From positions 3,759,017-3,823,016 of the forward strand of contig NW_022204507.1 of NCBI RefSeq assembly GCF_008831285.2: a stretch of DNA of 64,000 bases. The letters run 5' to 3'. Below are positions 20,546 through 31,680 of the stretch, in pieces. Every line of letters begins with the position of its first letter. The first letter of the stretch is position 1. The stretch is from Nymphaea colorata. Taxonomy: Eukaryota > Streptophyta > Magnoliopsida > Nymphaeales > Nymphaeaceae. The notes under the pieces are model-generated. The model was given only the letters and a program-made list of their open reading frames with translations. It had not been told where the DNA came from and did not search any database. A program made the position numbers and the translations under genes.

Positions 20546-23094
20546 TAGGGGCGGATGGAAGGGGGGCCCGCCTTGGCCATGGCTCGGGTCAGCCCAAAAA
20601 AAAAATGATATTTGAAAAATCAATTTTTTTAAGCTTTGTCTGACCCATCCCTCGTCTAGACCCCACCCGTTGCTCGCCAGCCCCGTCCTCTCTCTCGCTC
20701 GCTCCCTCCCTCTCTCGCAGTCGCCCTACCCTATTTCCCCCTCTCGCTTGCTCCCTCCATCTCTTGCCCTTCCCTGTGTCACCCCTCTCTCTCGCTCCCC
20801 TACCTCTCTGGCCCACAACACAGTCGAGCGATGGCCCCACCCTCTCTGGCTCTCTCTCACTCGCTCCTTCCCCCCCTACCCTAGCCCTCAACCACAGCAC
20901 AAGCCTCTTTGGCTCTCGTTCGCTCGCTCCCAATCCCTGCCCTGGCCCACAGCCACAGCACAGGCCTCTCTGGCTCTCTCTCGCTCCCTCTCTCCCTGCA
21001 ATGGCCCACAACCATAGCACAGGGGCCCTCTCTCTCTGCAATGGCCCACAATCCCTGCCCTGGCTCTTTCTTGCTCACTCCCTCGGTGGCCCACAACACA
21101 GGGGATTCGGAAGAAAGCAGATTGTGTCAGCAAATCGGCACATGCTCATCGGAAATCACCTGGTCTGGATTCCATCGGCAATGGCATCTACCACACTTTA
21201 TTTTCTCTCTCATCCATCTTTCTCTCACGCTTTTGTTCCTCTCTTCGTCTGCAGCCCTAGGTAGCCATTTGTGTCTTCTGCTGCTCACAAGTGAACATTT
21301 CTTTCTCTATATCATTCAGTTGTTGTGCTTCTGCTCTGCGGCTCTACCTTTTCTTTGGGAGGATGCTTTTATTACTGTTACTTCACCCTATTCTATTGCT
21401 TTTGATTCAGTCTGTGCTGGCAGTGCTGCTGTATTATCTTTAGCTTTGATTCAGAACTAGACGATCAAAATTGGTCGGACATAAGACCAATTTATTATTG
21501 TTACGCTTTTTACAGTGAAATATTAAAGTTGTGGATGATTGATATATAGTAGGGTGGGATAATGCAATATATGTCCCTTCAAAATTGTAAGAAATTATAC
21601 TATATAAACAACACAATGAGTAAACATCCAATCTCTGTTTTTACCATTTACTGATTCCCTAAGTAGGTCGCTTAAAATTCAGCCGCAAATCCCTACTGTA
21701 GTGGTTCGAAGAAAAGCCACAATCATTGTTTGAATTTAGGGGTTTTTACGTGTAATTTACCTTCATTTCTGTAATATATAATTATTAGGCAACAAGCATC
21801 CAGGGAGCAGGAACATAACCATATCTGAATCTATTTGTGTGCTTTGTCAAAATATTGCAGTTTTTGTTCTTCGGTTGTTGTTTTGGATGTGCAGTAAACA
21901 ATAATGGTATGAACAAGTTTGTGTGGTTTGAATATTCCTTTCCTATACTTGATAGCCGTAGCGCATCTCATCAAATTACCTCTTTCCCAGAATCCCAGGT
22001 GATTTCCTCCCATCCTTTAATGGAACTCATTGGCTTCTCTACGAATTTTTGCAAAACAGTTCCTGAGGTTAATTACTGTTGACTTATGGACAGAATATCA
22101 ATATTAAATAGACTGTCATTCTTGTATAAGATAACAAGGCCGATTCCATAAAAATGTAGTCTTGTTCTTTATTTTAAAAAGAAAAAAGTGTTTGTATGTC
22201 CAAATCGGCCTATGCTTTTCCGTTTTTGGTACTCATTGAAACATTTTGGTAAACTAATCATGTGGATGTGATCGGCATACCTGATGCGGTAAGCCACATC
22301 AAGAAAAAAACATGTTTTCTTTAGTATATATCAGATTTTATAAGCCAAAAGAGATAATTTAACAGTTTATTTTAAGATTAGTCTTAATGAATATTAATAT
22401 CTAAACAATAAAAAAGCCATAGGTTTATAAATCTTTTCAAGGTATGAGTTTCAACTAGGGAATTCTGAACCCTTAGGATATCAAATATTTTCTTCAAAAA
22501 AGAAGACTGCTGATGCCCATTTGCAGTTATATGAAACTATAGTCAAATGTTTACTATTGCCACTTGAATACTGTCAATTGAGGGACTAAGATACAATACT
22601 ATTGATTGGTCTTGCTTTTCAGGGGTTTGAGCTTAACTTTGAGCATCAAGTCAGGAATTTGTTTTGTAAGTTCTTCCTAATGGGTGCATCTTCTTGAAAG
22701 CTTCTGCAAGCTGCCAATTTGGAATATGAATATCGTGCTATGCTTTAAAATTTGACAAGTAGCCTAGCTTATGTCTACCATATGTTCACTGCTCACACTT
22801 ACATTACTGTAATAGAAATAGAGCACCTTATCTACTGAGGACAGATCTCGCTTTGTGCCAATGACACAAACAATTATTAACTGTGTTGTAGGACAGATTG
22901 CACTTCATGTTCATGACGTGGGCAATTATAAACGACATATGTTCACTTCTACTATACTATGATTTGCAAATATTATCTAAAGTGTGTGAGTATATATATA
23001 TATATAATATAATATATATATAATATAATATAATATATTATAGTTCGTTGGACCGTTTGGCCCGCCCCTGAAAAAAATCCTAGCTCTGCCCCTG
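20546..23094. mobile_element. Large non-autonomous hAT-like element, 2,549 bp
   Basis: Left end TAGGGGCGGATGGAAGG, right end CCTAGCTCTGCCCCTG: short imperfect terminal inverted repeats. The octamer CCCAAGGC flanks both sides perfectly (20,538-20,545 and 23,095-23,102). An 8-bp target duplication and C/TAGGGGC ends are hAT-like. The last about 50 bases closely match the end of the small element at 34,451-34,636 (shared 'gtttggccc' and 'ctgcccctg'), so they are one family. There is no transposase. The interior holds a pyrimidine-rich minisatellite, then 1.9 kb of unrelated-looking DNA. That includes an ATG at 21,180 in good context, opening a 27-codon transit-peptide-like run that ends at a donor (cctag|gtagcc). 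Possible exons lie near 21,900-21,995 and 22,628-22,666. Capture of a host gene fragment is possible but unproven. Confidence 0.75.
20650..21080. repeat. Pyrimidine-rich minisatellite inside the hAT-like element
   Basis: Imperfect copies of a unit of roughly 60-75 bp containing 'tggcccacaaccacagcaca', then 'ggcctctctggctctctctc' and 'gctccctctct'. Copies begin near 20,810, 20,885, 20,945 and 21,003, with a shorter one near 21,043. All open frames here (Ser/Leu/Pro-rich on plus, Glu/Arg-rich on minus) come from the repeat and are not genes. Confidence 0.8.
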
Positions 23095-23102
23095 CCCAAG
23101 GC

Positions 23103-23469
23103 CACGTCTCTTTCAAAACAACAAGCTTAAAACCATTTTGAGCTCCCTAACATGAGAGAATCCCATGGTGAGAGAGTGATTTTGCTGCAACATATATGAT
23201 GAAAATGTCTATTAAGGATGGATACATTCTTATGAATGTGATCCACCCAGGCATGGCAAAATTATGGACGAATTTGCTTGAACATTGTCTTGTTTTTCTT
23301 CTCATTTTAGGTGGTTTTGATTCATACAATTCAATTTAATTGATCAAGGGTAGTAGAGGAGATTAGAAACTAGTTTTCAATCATCCTATATAAAAGAACC
23401 CAGCCTTGAATCATCATGATTCATGAATCATGCGGTCCCTTGATAAAATTTCAGTTTAAGATGTAAGTG

Positions 23470-23560
<91 letters not shown>

Positions 23561-25400
23561 GTGCAATCTCTTGTTAAAAGTCATTTTCCTCATTTAAAAT
23601 CAGGTTGGAACATGTTTCCAAACTAGTTTTTGAGAAAGGGGATCATTTTATTGATTTTCATAGTGCAAAACTATGAAATCACTTTTCTTTCATCTTAAAA
23701 TTTGTTTAATTTCAGCAACTCGTGGTGAAGTGTATGCAAGTTGCTGAAATTAAATCATACTTTGCAAGGGTTAATTTAAGAATTTCAAAGTTTACAAGCT
23801 TTACAACCTTCAGCCACAAAGCGACTATGTCTTGTAGAAAAACAAAAAAAAAATCTAGTCCTACCTAATCTGCTTTCTAAAAGCCTTTTAAAATTTCATC
23901 AATTTTCAAACTTACATATGATTGATAAAATCTGAAGAATAATTTAAGATCATACTTAAGACCCTATTCTTTGTATCCCCAAAAGAACAATATCAAATAT
24001 GTTTTAATAATCCAAGAAATGAATGGATCTTTTAGCACAATAATCTTGACTTTAGTTTGATTTTGGGAAAAACGAAAGGTTCTTAGAACTTTATCACATG
24101 AATGAAAGCACATGGCACATTCTTTTTGCCAATTTAGGTGATTCACATTTTTTTTGCCAATTTAGGTGTTTAATTCACTTGTAGACAAACCACAACATGA
24201 ATGAAAGTATATGGCACATACTTTTTGGCGACTTGGGTGTCTAGTTCGTATGGAGTCGAATCGATTGTCATCATTTTCTAGGAGTCAAACACTCTTAGAA
24301 TCAATATTTTAATTTTAAGGAATTAAATCAGAATAAAATCTGATTTTTATCACAATTTTGAGACAAAAGTAGATGTCATCCACGTCTCCCATCTATTTTG
24401 AAAATTGATTTTGGCATCATTTGTATATTTTTCATCATTTTGATTTTTTTTTTTGTTAAGTCTCAAGCTTATAGACTGTGTCTCTAATTCATGTGCTTAA
24501 TAATATGATAAGCACATTTAGAGAAAGTCCTACATTTTAATTAAAATCAATCTTTAAGTGTAGATTGTATAGTGTGTAATGGACTTTGAGAAATTATAAG
24601 ATTGTGAAGCTTGAATGTTTCAAAGGTATAAATTTTGAGATATTATGAGAGAGTAAAGGATGCATGTTTCACATAGTTTTCCTTCTCATTTCACACATTC
24701 ATAATCACTTAAAGCTAATAGCACCACATTCACTTTCTCAAGAAATTAAGTGATCCAAACTTGAGTTAAAAACGGTAACCAAGTCATGTTGCTACAAAAA
24801 TTTGTAGACTTAACTTAACTTTCAAAAAAAACACATGCAATGCATTCATAATCTTGGCGAAAATGTGTTTAGTAAACATTGAGGAGATTCCATGAACTCC
24901 TTTTATTTCAATTTATTCTACCCCTCCTCAATTCAGGAGTTGTATGGAACCCATGTGTGCTCTCTTATTTTCAAATCTATCGCTTAGGAATATATGCAAT
25001 AGAGCCATCTATTTTGTCTTCTTATAAATTTTGAAAAACAAATCCTCACCTGTGTCATATCCCAGTCATCATGTTGCTGGACTATTTATATGACATTAAT
25101 CGAAGTTATAGCCTTAGAACTAACTACTCAATTGCACTAAAAGTCCTCCCATTAGTACCAAAACGGACAATAGTCCCGGTATAACAATGGGTGAACAAGG
25201 AAAACTAGAGAGCCCAAATCTAGAAAACCCTTGGAGGAGTCTATGTCAGTACCATAGATTTGGTATATATGCACATCTTAAATTTTGGATAAATCAAGAA
25301 CTCATTTATTCTCTATAGGTTCCAAGACCAACTTTCAAAACAATGCATATAGGCAAGAGTCCTAGGGAATGCATTATCAAATTTTCATTAATTGCTTGTT
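23103..25400. other. AT-rich retroelement-like DNA without coding signal
   Basis: Continues the sequence interrupted by the hAT-like element. It includes a long AT microsatellite (23,474-23,559) and two near-copies of 'ttttttgccaatttaggtg' (24,122 and 24,147). A related version is near 24,223. No gene is recognised. Probably LTR or leader of the gypsy-like relic downstream. Confidence 0.4.
23474..23559. repeat. AT dinucleotide microsatellite, 86 bp
   Basis: One of the longest pure AT runs in the window. Confidence 0.95.
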
Positions 25401-25416
25401 TGATGCATGAGATCTG

Positions 25417-26530
25417 ATGTTTTACCTTGTTTCCAAACCCATGTCTAAACCTAATGTTAAATCTCTTCTCGAGTCTCTGTTGGGTCAATTTATGTCAACA
25501 TTTAATACTTTCTATTGTCCAGATGGACTCATAAAGCATTTTCCATATGACCACATCCTATTCAGGTTGTGTCAAGGTCGATCTGGACTTCGAATCATCC
25601 CAAGTGGAGTCTACCTTCCTCAATGGTATTTTTCATGGTACCCAACTTTTCGATATATGTTTTCAGTCCACTTAGAGGATTGCGGTCTCGAAGAAGCAGT
25701 CAGTCTTGCCATGCAACCTATCAACGATAGTCTAATCCATGCAATTGCTGAAAGATAGAACCCAAGGACCAATACATTCTGGTTCCCATGAGGTGAAACG
25801 ACAATCACCCTAGATGAATTTTCCAGCATTATGGGTTTGCGAGAGCCAAAAGGTGACCCTAGAGAGCCAATTTAAAATCAGTTCCTTGTTAATCAAGGTC
25901 AAGTCAAAGCTCTAAACTTGATCCTTAAACTCATAGAAAAACAGAGTTGGCCATTTCTAGAAAGGCATGGACATCAATACGTCCAACTACAAGAATTTGG
26001 TAAAACATATTCCCATTATGTCAACCTTGTTTCACTATGTAGGAGTGTCGCAGACAAATACAAAAACTCTATGGTGACTTGCACCACGGGCCTCATTTTC
26101 TTCAACAATGAAACTTATGAAGACATGCCGGTACTTGATACAAAATTAGTTGAGCATCGATTGCCTATGAAACCAGAATGCAAGCCAATTAAATAAAAGT
26201 TGAGGAAACTAGATCCTTGTCTTGAGGGACAAGTTAAGGAAGACCTAGAAGACCTACTAAAGGCTATGTTCATAAAAAACAAATGGCTATCCTGAATGGT
26301 TAGCAAACATCATGGTAGTCCCAAAGAAAAATGGTAAAATTCGAATCTGCATCGATTTGAGAGATTTATAAAGTCACACCAAGAACCACTATCCACTTCC
26401 AAACATCGACTTGTTCGTAGACAGTACCATATGCCATGCTATGTTCTCTTCTATGGATAGATACTCTGGTTATAACAAAATTAAGTTGGTTGCTCAGGAT
26501 CAGACCAAAACATCATTTACAACTCTACCT
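25417..26530 (+). pseudogene. Decayed Ty3/gypsy element: plant mobile domain joined to reverse transcriptase
   Basis: One forward frame, broken by a few stops, gives a plant mobile domain (PMD). LPQWYFSWYP and LEEAVSLAMQP..DSLIHAIAER*NP lie at 25,615-25,775. TNTFWFP*GETTITLDEF and IMGLREP follow to about 25,860; this is the PMD signature 'RW...T.TF..P.GE.T.TL.D...L.GL'. From about 26,110 it becomes gypsy pol (MPVLDTKLVEHRL), then, after a frameshift near 26,283, YPEWLANIMVVPKKNGKIR, then NHYPLPNIDLFVD and SSMDRYSGYNKIK to about 26,500. That is the N-terminal half of RT; YxDD, RNase H and integrase are missing. PMD-bearing gypsy elements are known in plants. Most of gag and protease seems deleted between the two parts. 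Stops: 25,757, about 25,790, 25,873 and 26,194. Confidence 0.8.
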
Positions 26531-27298
26531 AATTAAATCTCAAGTTTCTAATATCTTAAACCAAATCACCCGATTTGGCAAAGGAGAATTCAAAATCAAT
26601 TTTTCTTGTTAAGGTAACTTAACGATTTTCTCAAAAATTGATCATAAGACAATCATAATTTCAAACAAAAAATCATCTTGAGTTCAAAACAAGGAACTCA
26701 ATTTCAATCTACAAAATCCTCAACTAAAACCACTTCCAAGAATCGTGGATTTCAAGATAAATGACAAAACAAAAGTTTTCAAAATCAATTTGAAAACCCT
26801 CCAATCTTCAAATAACTTTTCAAATCATTTTCCAGAGAATTTATTTTCAAAAGCAAGTCACTTATTCAAGATGAACTTTGATTCTTGAATCCAAAACCTC
26901 AATGCACAAGAATATGAGATTTGCATCAATAACTCGTACATGATCCAAATGATCCTTAGTCCTTGGTTCAATTACCCCTAGTAAAGGTGGCAGGAATGGT
27001 TGGACCTCTACCGACGGGCGATCTCTTTCTCTTAAAAATTTTCCTCAAAACCTCAATTTAAAAGATTTTTTGCTGATTCACATTTGATGCCCCTGAGGAC
27101 GGGGTGGGTGCGAAGAGGGGTATTGGGACTCTTTGGGATTTTCTGCACATAAGTTATGGGTTATTTGAATTTGAATATGGGAGTTGGAATTTAAGAACAT
27201 CCAAGGCCCAAATTTTCTACAGGGTGTCGCAGCATGTATTCAGGGCAAAAGAAATTAAAAAATATGGGCATTCCATTATGGCAAGGATGAGTGTGTGT
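26531..27298. other. Post-RT AT-rich stretch, possible 3' end of the gypsy relic
   Basis: No coding match. Near 27,090-27,130 a purine-rich run (gaggacggggtgggtgcgaagagggg) resembles the polypurine tract that precedes the 3' LTR of such elements. The LTR itself was not identified. Confidence 0.3.
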
Positions 27299-27308
27299 GC
27301 ATATATAT

Positions 27309-27392
<84 letters not shown>
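27299..27392. repeat. AT microsatellite
   Basis: AT repeats with aa and a8 interruptions. Frames reading IYIYIY across it are artefacts. Confidence 0.95.
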
Positions 27393-27395
<3 letters not shown>

Positions 27396-27738
27396 GTCTA
27401 AACTTTTGATGTTGAAGTAAGAATATTTATCTGAAATCAAGAGAAAATGGTAGCCTCTGAATTGAGAAAATTCATGCATATTTTAGTAATTTTCAAGAAA
27501 TAAAAGGGAAAAGAGGAATGCAAAATAGTAGTATTGCAAAATTTGAGCATGTTTTCTTTTTCATTTTATAATATGGTTTACTAATACGAAATGAATACTT
27601 TTAAAGGTACTCTCCTTATAAAATCTAATAAAGCTGTGATAAATCTTTAACACTCAAAATAAAGCTAAGTTGGCTTCCTTGAGGCCCAAAAGTTGATACT
27701 GCAGTCGCAAATGATATACTTCAAAAGGCATAACTTAC

Positions 27739-27858
27739 CTGTGTAGGACATGGTTTCTATTCTTCCAAGTTGCCAGTTGACTGTTAGATTTTGCTCATAG
27801 AGGCCCAACCAATAATTTCCTTGGCCATTGAGGTCAGGACAAATGTTTACTTGTGAGA
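27739..27858 (-). pseudogene. Minus-strand exon-like remnant (unrecognised)
   Basis: On the minus strand a frame open from about 27,858 reads ...NGQGNYWLGLYEQNLTVNW... and then ...MSYTG, ending at a strong donor (cacag|gtaagt, at 27,739/27,738). Composition and the splice site look exonic. A stop lies just upstream in frame and no partner exon was identified. Confidence 0.25.
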
Positions 27859-28204
27859 TTCATCCCAACGTTTCACCTGAAATTTGATCACTGGTGCTGA
27901 ACTTATGGCCGTCCAAATGTTCAGTCCCATGACAGTTTTAGTGTTCTGGCATCCTATGTTCTTCATTAACCAAAAACATATAGTCAGATCGACTCATAAC
28001 ACCTCACATGTGCAGATGACTGTATATTTCCCTTAGAAACAGCCACGTATTTAAGATTTTTAGACATGGTATCACGTTCTGAGATAATCAGATAATATAA
28101 TCTCTAAGATTTTTAGTGAATATTAATGACCAAATATACCTTGTAGGGCTGATGAGAGGTATCATGAAGCCAAAAACATATAGTCACGCTTGAACCATGG
28201 AGAA

Positions 28205-28300
28205 GCCTTAGTTATCTGACAAGAGGCGTAGCCAAGTAGGGCTGGCAGGGGCCATGGCCCCACCTTGAGCTTTTGAAAATTTAAATTTTATGGTTCCAAG
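28205..28300. mobile_element. Left-end fragment of a CAGGGGCGGA-type element
   Basis: The motif gaggcgtagccaagtaggg followed by ggcaggggccatggcccca and an AT-rich tail matches the terminal parts of the elements at 20,546 and 34,451. No right end is seen, so it is truncated. Confidence 0.4.
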
Positions 28301-28439
28301 GATGAATGAAGACCTGTTTGCGTGATTTGTTGAATAAAGCTCTAGGCCGACATGTATATGAAGGTTTGATGTGTGAATTATTTGATCTTTTGAGACAAAG
28401 TGAAGTAAACCAACCTTCTTGTGATTTAACGTCCACAAA

Positions 28440-28645
28440 GATGTCATCTGGTATTCAACATTTTCATTTGGTAGCTTAGAATATGCAATGATGTATCTAT
28501 TTATCTGTTATGTTCTATAAACAATGATAGGGCATATATAGAGAATAAATATGTAGCTTGAAGGATTCTGCTAGCGTTGCACAAACATGTGCTTGACCAT
28601 TGCAAACGTAACTGAACCTGCCATCAATTACAAAAAAAATTTACC
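28440..28645 (+). repeat. Fourth partial copy (D) of the repeated unit
   Basis: Aligns with 5,340-5,545 (A) and 31,770-31,980 (B). Shared landmarks are gttcaa.att, cttagaatatgcaatgat versus catagaatgtgtaatgat, and accattg/accatta near the end, closing with catcaattacaaaa. It lies just upstream of copy B, so the array has at least four members. Confidence 0.55.
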
Positions 28646-29019
28646 CATCCAATCTTCAGGATAAGTGACCTTGTAGTCCAAACATTACTTCATCAAGGTG
28701 TTTCTGTTTGGCACAACATTGGTTAGCTAAACTTAAAAGCAAATGAATAGAGGATACAAAGGACATATTGACCGCCAAAATAAAATAAAACTGACCATGT
28801 AAGAACTGAAGAGTACAACTAGCTCCAAAATCAGCACGTTTCACCTTTCTTTTGCAAAAATTATTTCTTCCCAAAAGCAACTATGGAAAGAGACAATACA
28901 AGTATGTGAGAGTTTAGAGCTTGGTGAGTGTGTGTCACTTCCAGAGGAAAAAGGAATGTGTAGGGGAGTATGAGTGCGTCGACCTTCTGGGATGAGCAGG
29001 ATTTGTACAAGGAGCACAA

Positions 29020-29368
29020 AAAATGGTGCAAAAGATGCCCATGAAGTGTGTTGCTCTCATTGTTAAACTCATGTAAAATTTATGGACAGTTTAAGATAGC
29101 TGAGGAAGTTGTGAAATATATTCAAGAAACAGAAAGTGTTGTTGGTGCAATTTATGTGACTTGCTGTAACATATATGCTGATTCTATGTTGTGGGAGGAC
29201 GTTTACAAAGTAAGAAAGGATATGAAGATTTCTACGGTGGAGAAGATACCAAGAGGTAGCTTAGTTGGTTTGGATAGTGGTGTTCAAGAATTTCTTTGTG
29301 GGAGAGCTTTGAAGAAGTTATGGCACGTGGAGACAGCTGAAGACATGGGGACAAAACCATTTATTTGA
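29020..29368 (+). pseudogene. PPR protein C-terminal (E motif) fragment
   Basis: The frame from 29,048 reads LLSLLNSCKIYGQFKIAEEV, then YVTCCNIYADSMLWEDVYKV and RGSLVGLDSGVQEFLCG. This is the PLS-class PPR E/E+ region ('LLSACR.HGN.ELGE.', 'YVLLSNIYA..G.WDDV.KVR..M', 'G.SWIE.....HEF..GD'). Such proteins edit or process organelle RNA. The preceding bases encode QKMPMK, the usual 'MPMKPD' lead-in, but in another frame, so one frameshift lies at about 29,045. No PPR repeats are present upstream and no DYW domain follows. It is a small relic unrelated in position to the 1-kb PPR piece. Confidence 0.75.
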
Positions 29369-29650
29369 AAATTCCAGCTTAGAAAATTTCCATATGAAAA
29401 GGATATGGGGGTTTTTCCCACTTGGCTTAAAGATGAAGTATAAGAGCGGATTTTGGAAACGTTATTAAGAATAGTGGGTGAAAGGTGAGGAGATTAAGTG
29501 TCTGCACATGCATCTTGGTAGTCATTCTGAAAGGTGTAATTATTTTAGGAGTTGCAGTGCCTATTATTCATGCACTTTGCAATTGTTTTAACGTGATCAC
29601 TGACTTTTCAGTACAACAAGTGAACTGATTTGAACCCTGAATATGCCATC

Positions 29651-31120
29651 CTGTTGAAGATCGAGCTAGTTTCTTTCAAAGAACCAAAATGTGTTGAAAG
29701 ATGGCAAGCTGCAATGAAAGATAAGATGAAGGTATTGATGCAAAAGCATACCTAGGAGCTTGTACTGAAGCTACAAGAGTAAAACCCATTACAAGCAAGT
29801 ATATTTACAAAATAACAAGAAAGGTAGATGACTCGATTGATAGATACATGGCTCATCTGATCATGAGTAGATTTTCATATCATTATGGTATTGACTTTTA
29901 AGAGAATTTCAGTCTTGTTGCTAAGATCACATATGTACATGTGTTGATAGTTGTCGTTGCAACCAAGTCTTGGAAGCTAAGGCGGATGGATGTGAAGAAT
30001 GCCTTTTCGCATGGAGAGTTTGACCATGAAATCTACATGGAACAACCTGAAAGATTTAGATTTATAGATAAGCCAGACTATGTCTGCAAATTGAGGAAGA
30101 CACACACCCATAGCATGGTATGGAAAGATAGCTGAATTCTTAGTGTTTAACAGATTCCAAGTCACTTTAGCATATTTCAGTCTCTCATCCAGACAAAAAA
30201 TACAAAGATTAATATGATGTTAATTTATGTTGATGACTTAATTATTAATGAAGATGGTAAGGAAGACATTAATCTCATTTATGAACATCTCACATTGAGA
30301 TTTGAAATGAAAGAGCTGGGGGAGAGTTCAGACATTTCCTTGGATTTAAAATTGATTACCAATCTAAAGAACTATTTTTAAGTCAAAATGAAATATGTCA
30401 ATAACTTACTTTGTAAGTATGATATGTTCTATTCCAAACCTATCTCAAAACTAATTGAGATGAGTACTATGCCAGAATTGATGAAGAAAAGCTAGAAGAC
30501 ATCACTATGTACCAGCAACAGGTTAGAAACTTAATATACTTAACCTTGTCAAGACCAAACATTGCATATATAGTTTGTATTGTGAGTAGATTCATGAAAA
30601 CCCCAAGGGAGCTACATTTAGAAGCAGTGAGAACAATATTAAAGTATGCTAAAGAAACTACTAGCTATTTACTCTACAAAAGCGGATCAGCTTGTCAAGT
30701 CATCGGTCATTGTGCTGCAGATGATGCTTGAGATTTGTTGGCTTGTAGATAGACTACTAAAGAGACGTTCAGTCTTGGAAGTGAGACAATTTCACGGTAT
30801 AGTGAAAGACAACCAACAATTTCACTATCTACAACAAAAACACAGTATATAATATAGCAGCATCTCAAGCAGTACAAAAATGTGATGCAATTACTGGAAG
30901 ACATTAAAGAAGATGTGAGTGGGACTCTACTCAGAAACTAAAGGTAATATTAGACTTGAGAAAATCCTATCTTCTTTGCTTGGATGAAGTGCAATGTCAC
31001 TTTATCACAGAAAAGATGTTCAGAGGAGAGATATAGTTGTTATAAATTGCTTTAGAAGATCAGGGTGCTGAAGGGACAGCCAGTGCAGATATTCACCAAG
31101 TTGAGAAGAGTTGTAGGTGT
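29651..31120 (+). pseudogene. Ty1/copia pol relic (RT and RNase H), copy B
   Basis: The copy B counterpart of the relic at 3,652. The RT piece RRMDVKNAFSHGEFDHEIYM (about 29,970-30,030) is the copia 'MDVKNAFLHG.L.EEVYM.QPEGF' block. The YVDD position is near 30,226. RNase H at 30,507-30,731 reads YLTLSRPNIAYIVCIVSRFM, then HLEAVRTILKY, as in copia 'YLT.TRPDI.YAV...S.FM'. The end piece is near 30,990-31,110. Stops and frameshifts are frequent; several coincide with those in copy A. Confidence 0.85.
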
Positions 31121-31245
31121 TATAAGTAAAAAGGCAGTAATGAGTGGGAAATTATAGCGGTTCATCACCGACTCTTTTGAAGAGTCGAGAGAACTCATGT
31201 TCTTTTCTTGCTTTGTCGGTGTACCCATTTTGGGTGCCACTTATG

Positions 31246-31680
31246 ATCTAATAAAAGAGATGTTTTAAGAAGCTGGTGGAATTTTCCACCACCGACATCT
31301 TCTCACTACAAAGAGAGGTGCTGCTCATTGTGGTATCGATTGAGTCTCAACTGAGTGAAAGTGAATGTGAAGGTGCTCGTGTGCTCACTTTGTGAACTAG
31401 TGAAGTGGTTGACTTAGTGTGTGCATCAAACGAAGGTGGGATGCTCGTTGGTAACATGCTTAGCAAGTGAACCTCAGTAAGTCCATTTATGTATTGTGTT
31501 ACTGTGTAAGCACTTTATGAATAATAGTAGTCTACTATTAAGTGTGTTGCTTGATGAAATTCATGATTTAGATAAAGGGATTAGAACTTTTTTGGACACC
31601 GAGACTCTGCCAGAATATGACAATAGCATAAATTATTGTTCAGATTTGGATCTAGAGGAATTAAAATCATCCGAAGTCCA
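31246..31680 (+). other. Segment of copy B missing from copy A
   Basis: A jumps from 'cacttatgat' to 'atccgag', while B carries about 430 extra bases between the same words. The segment starts right after the copia end, contains 'tggtatcgattgagtc' (31,331) and is moderately GC-rich. It may be leftover LTR or leader, lost from A by deletion. No terminal repeats were seen. Confidence 0.5.

Noticed and set aside
20589-21264. 150-183-codon frames as secreted or repeat proteins
   Set aside because: All come from the pyrimidine-rich minisatellite, and every frame on both strands is open for the same reason.
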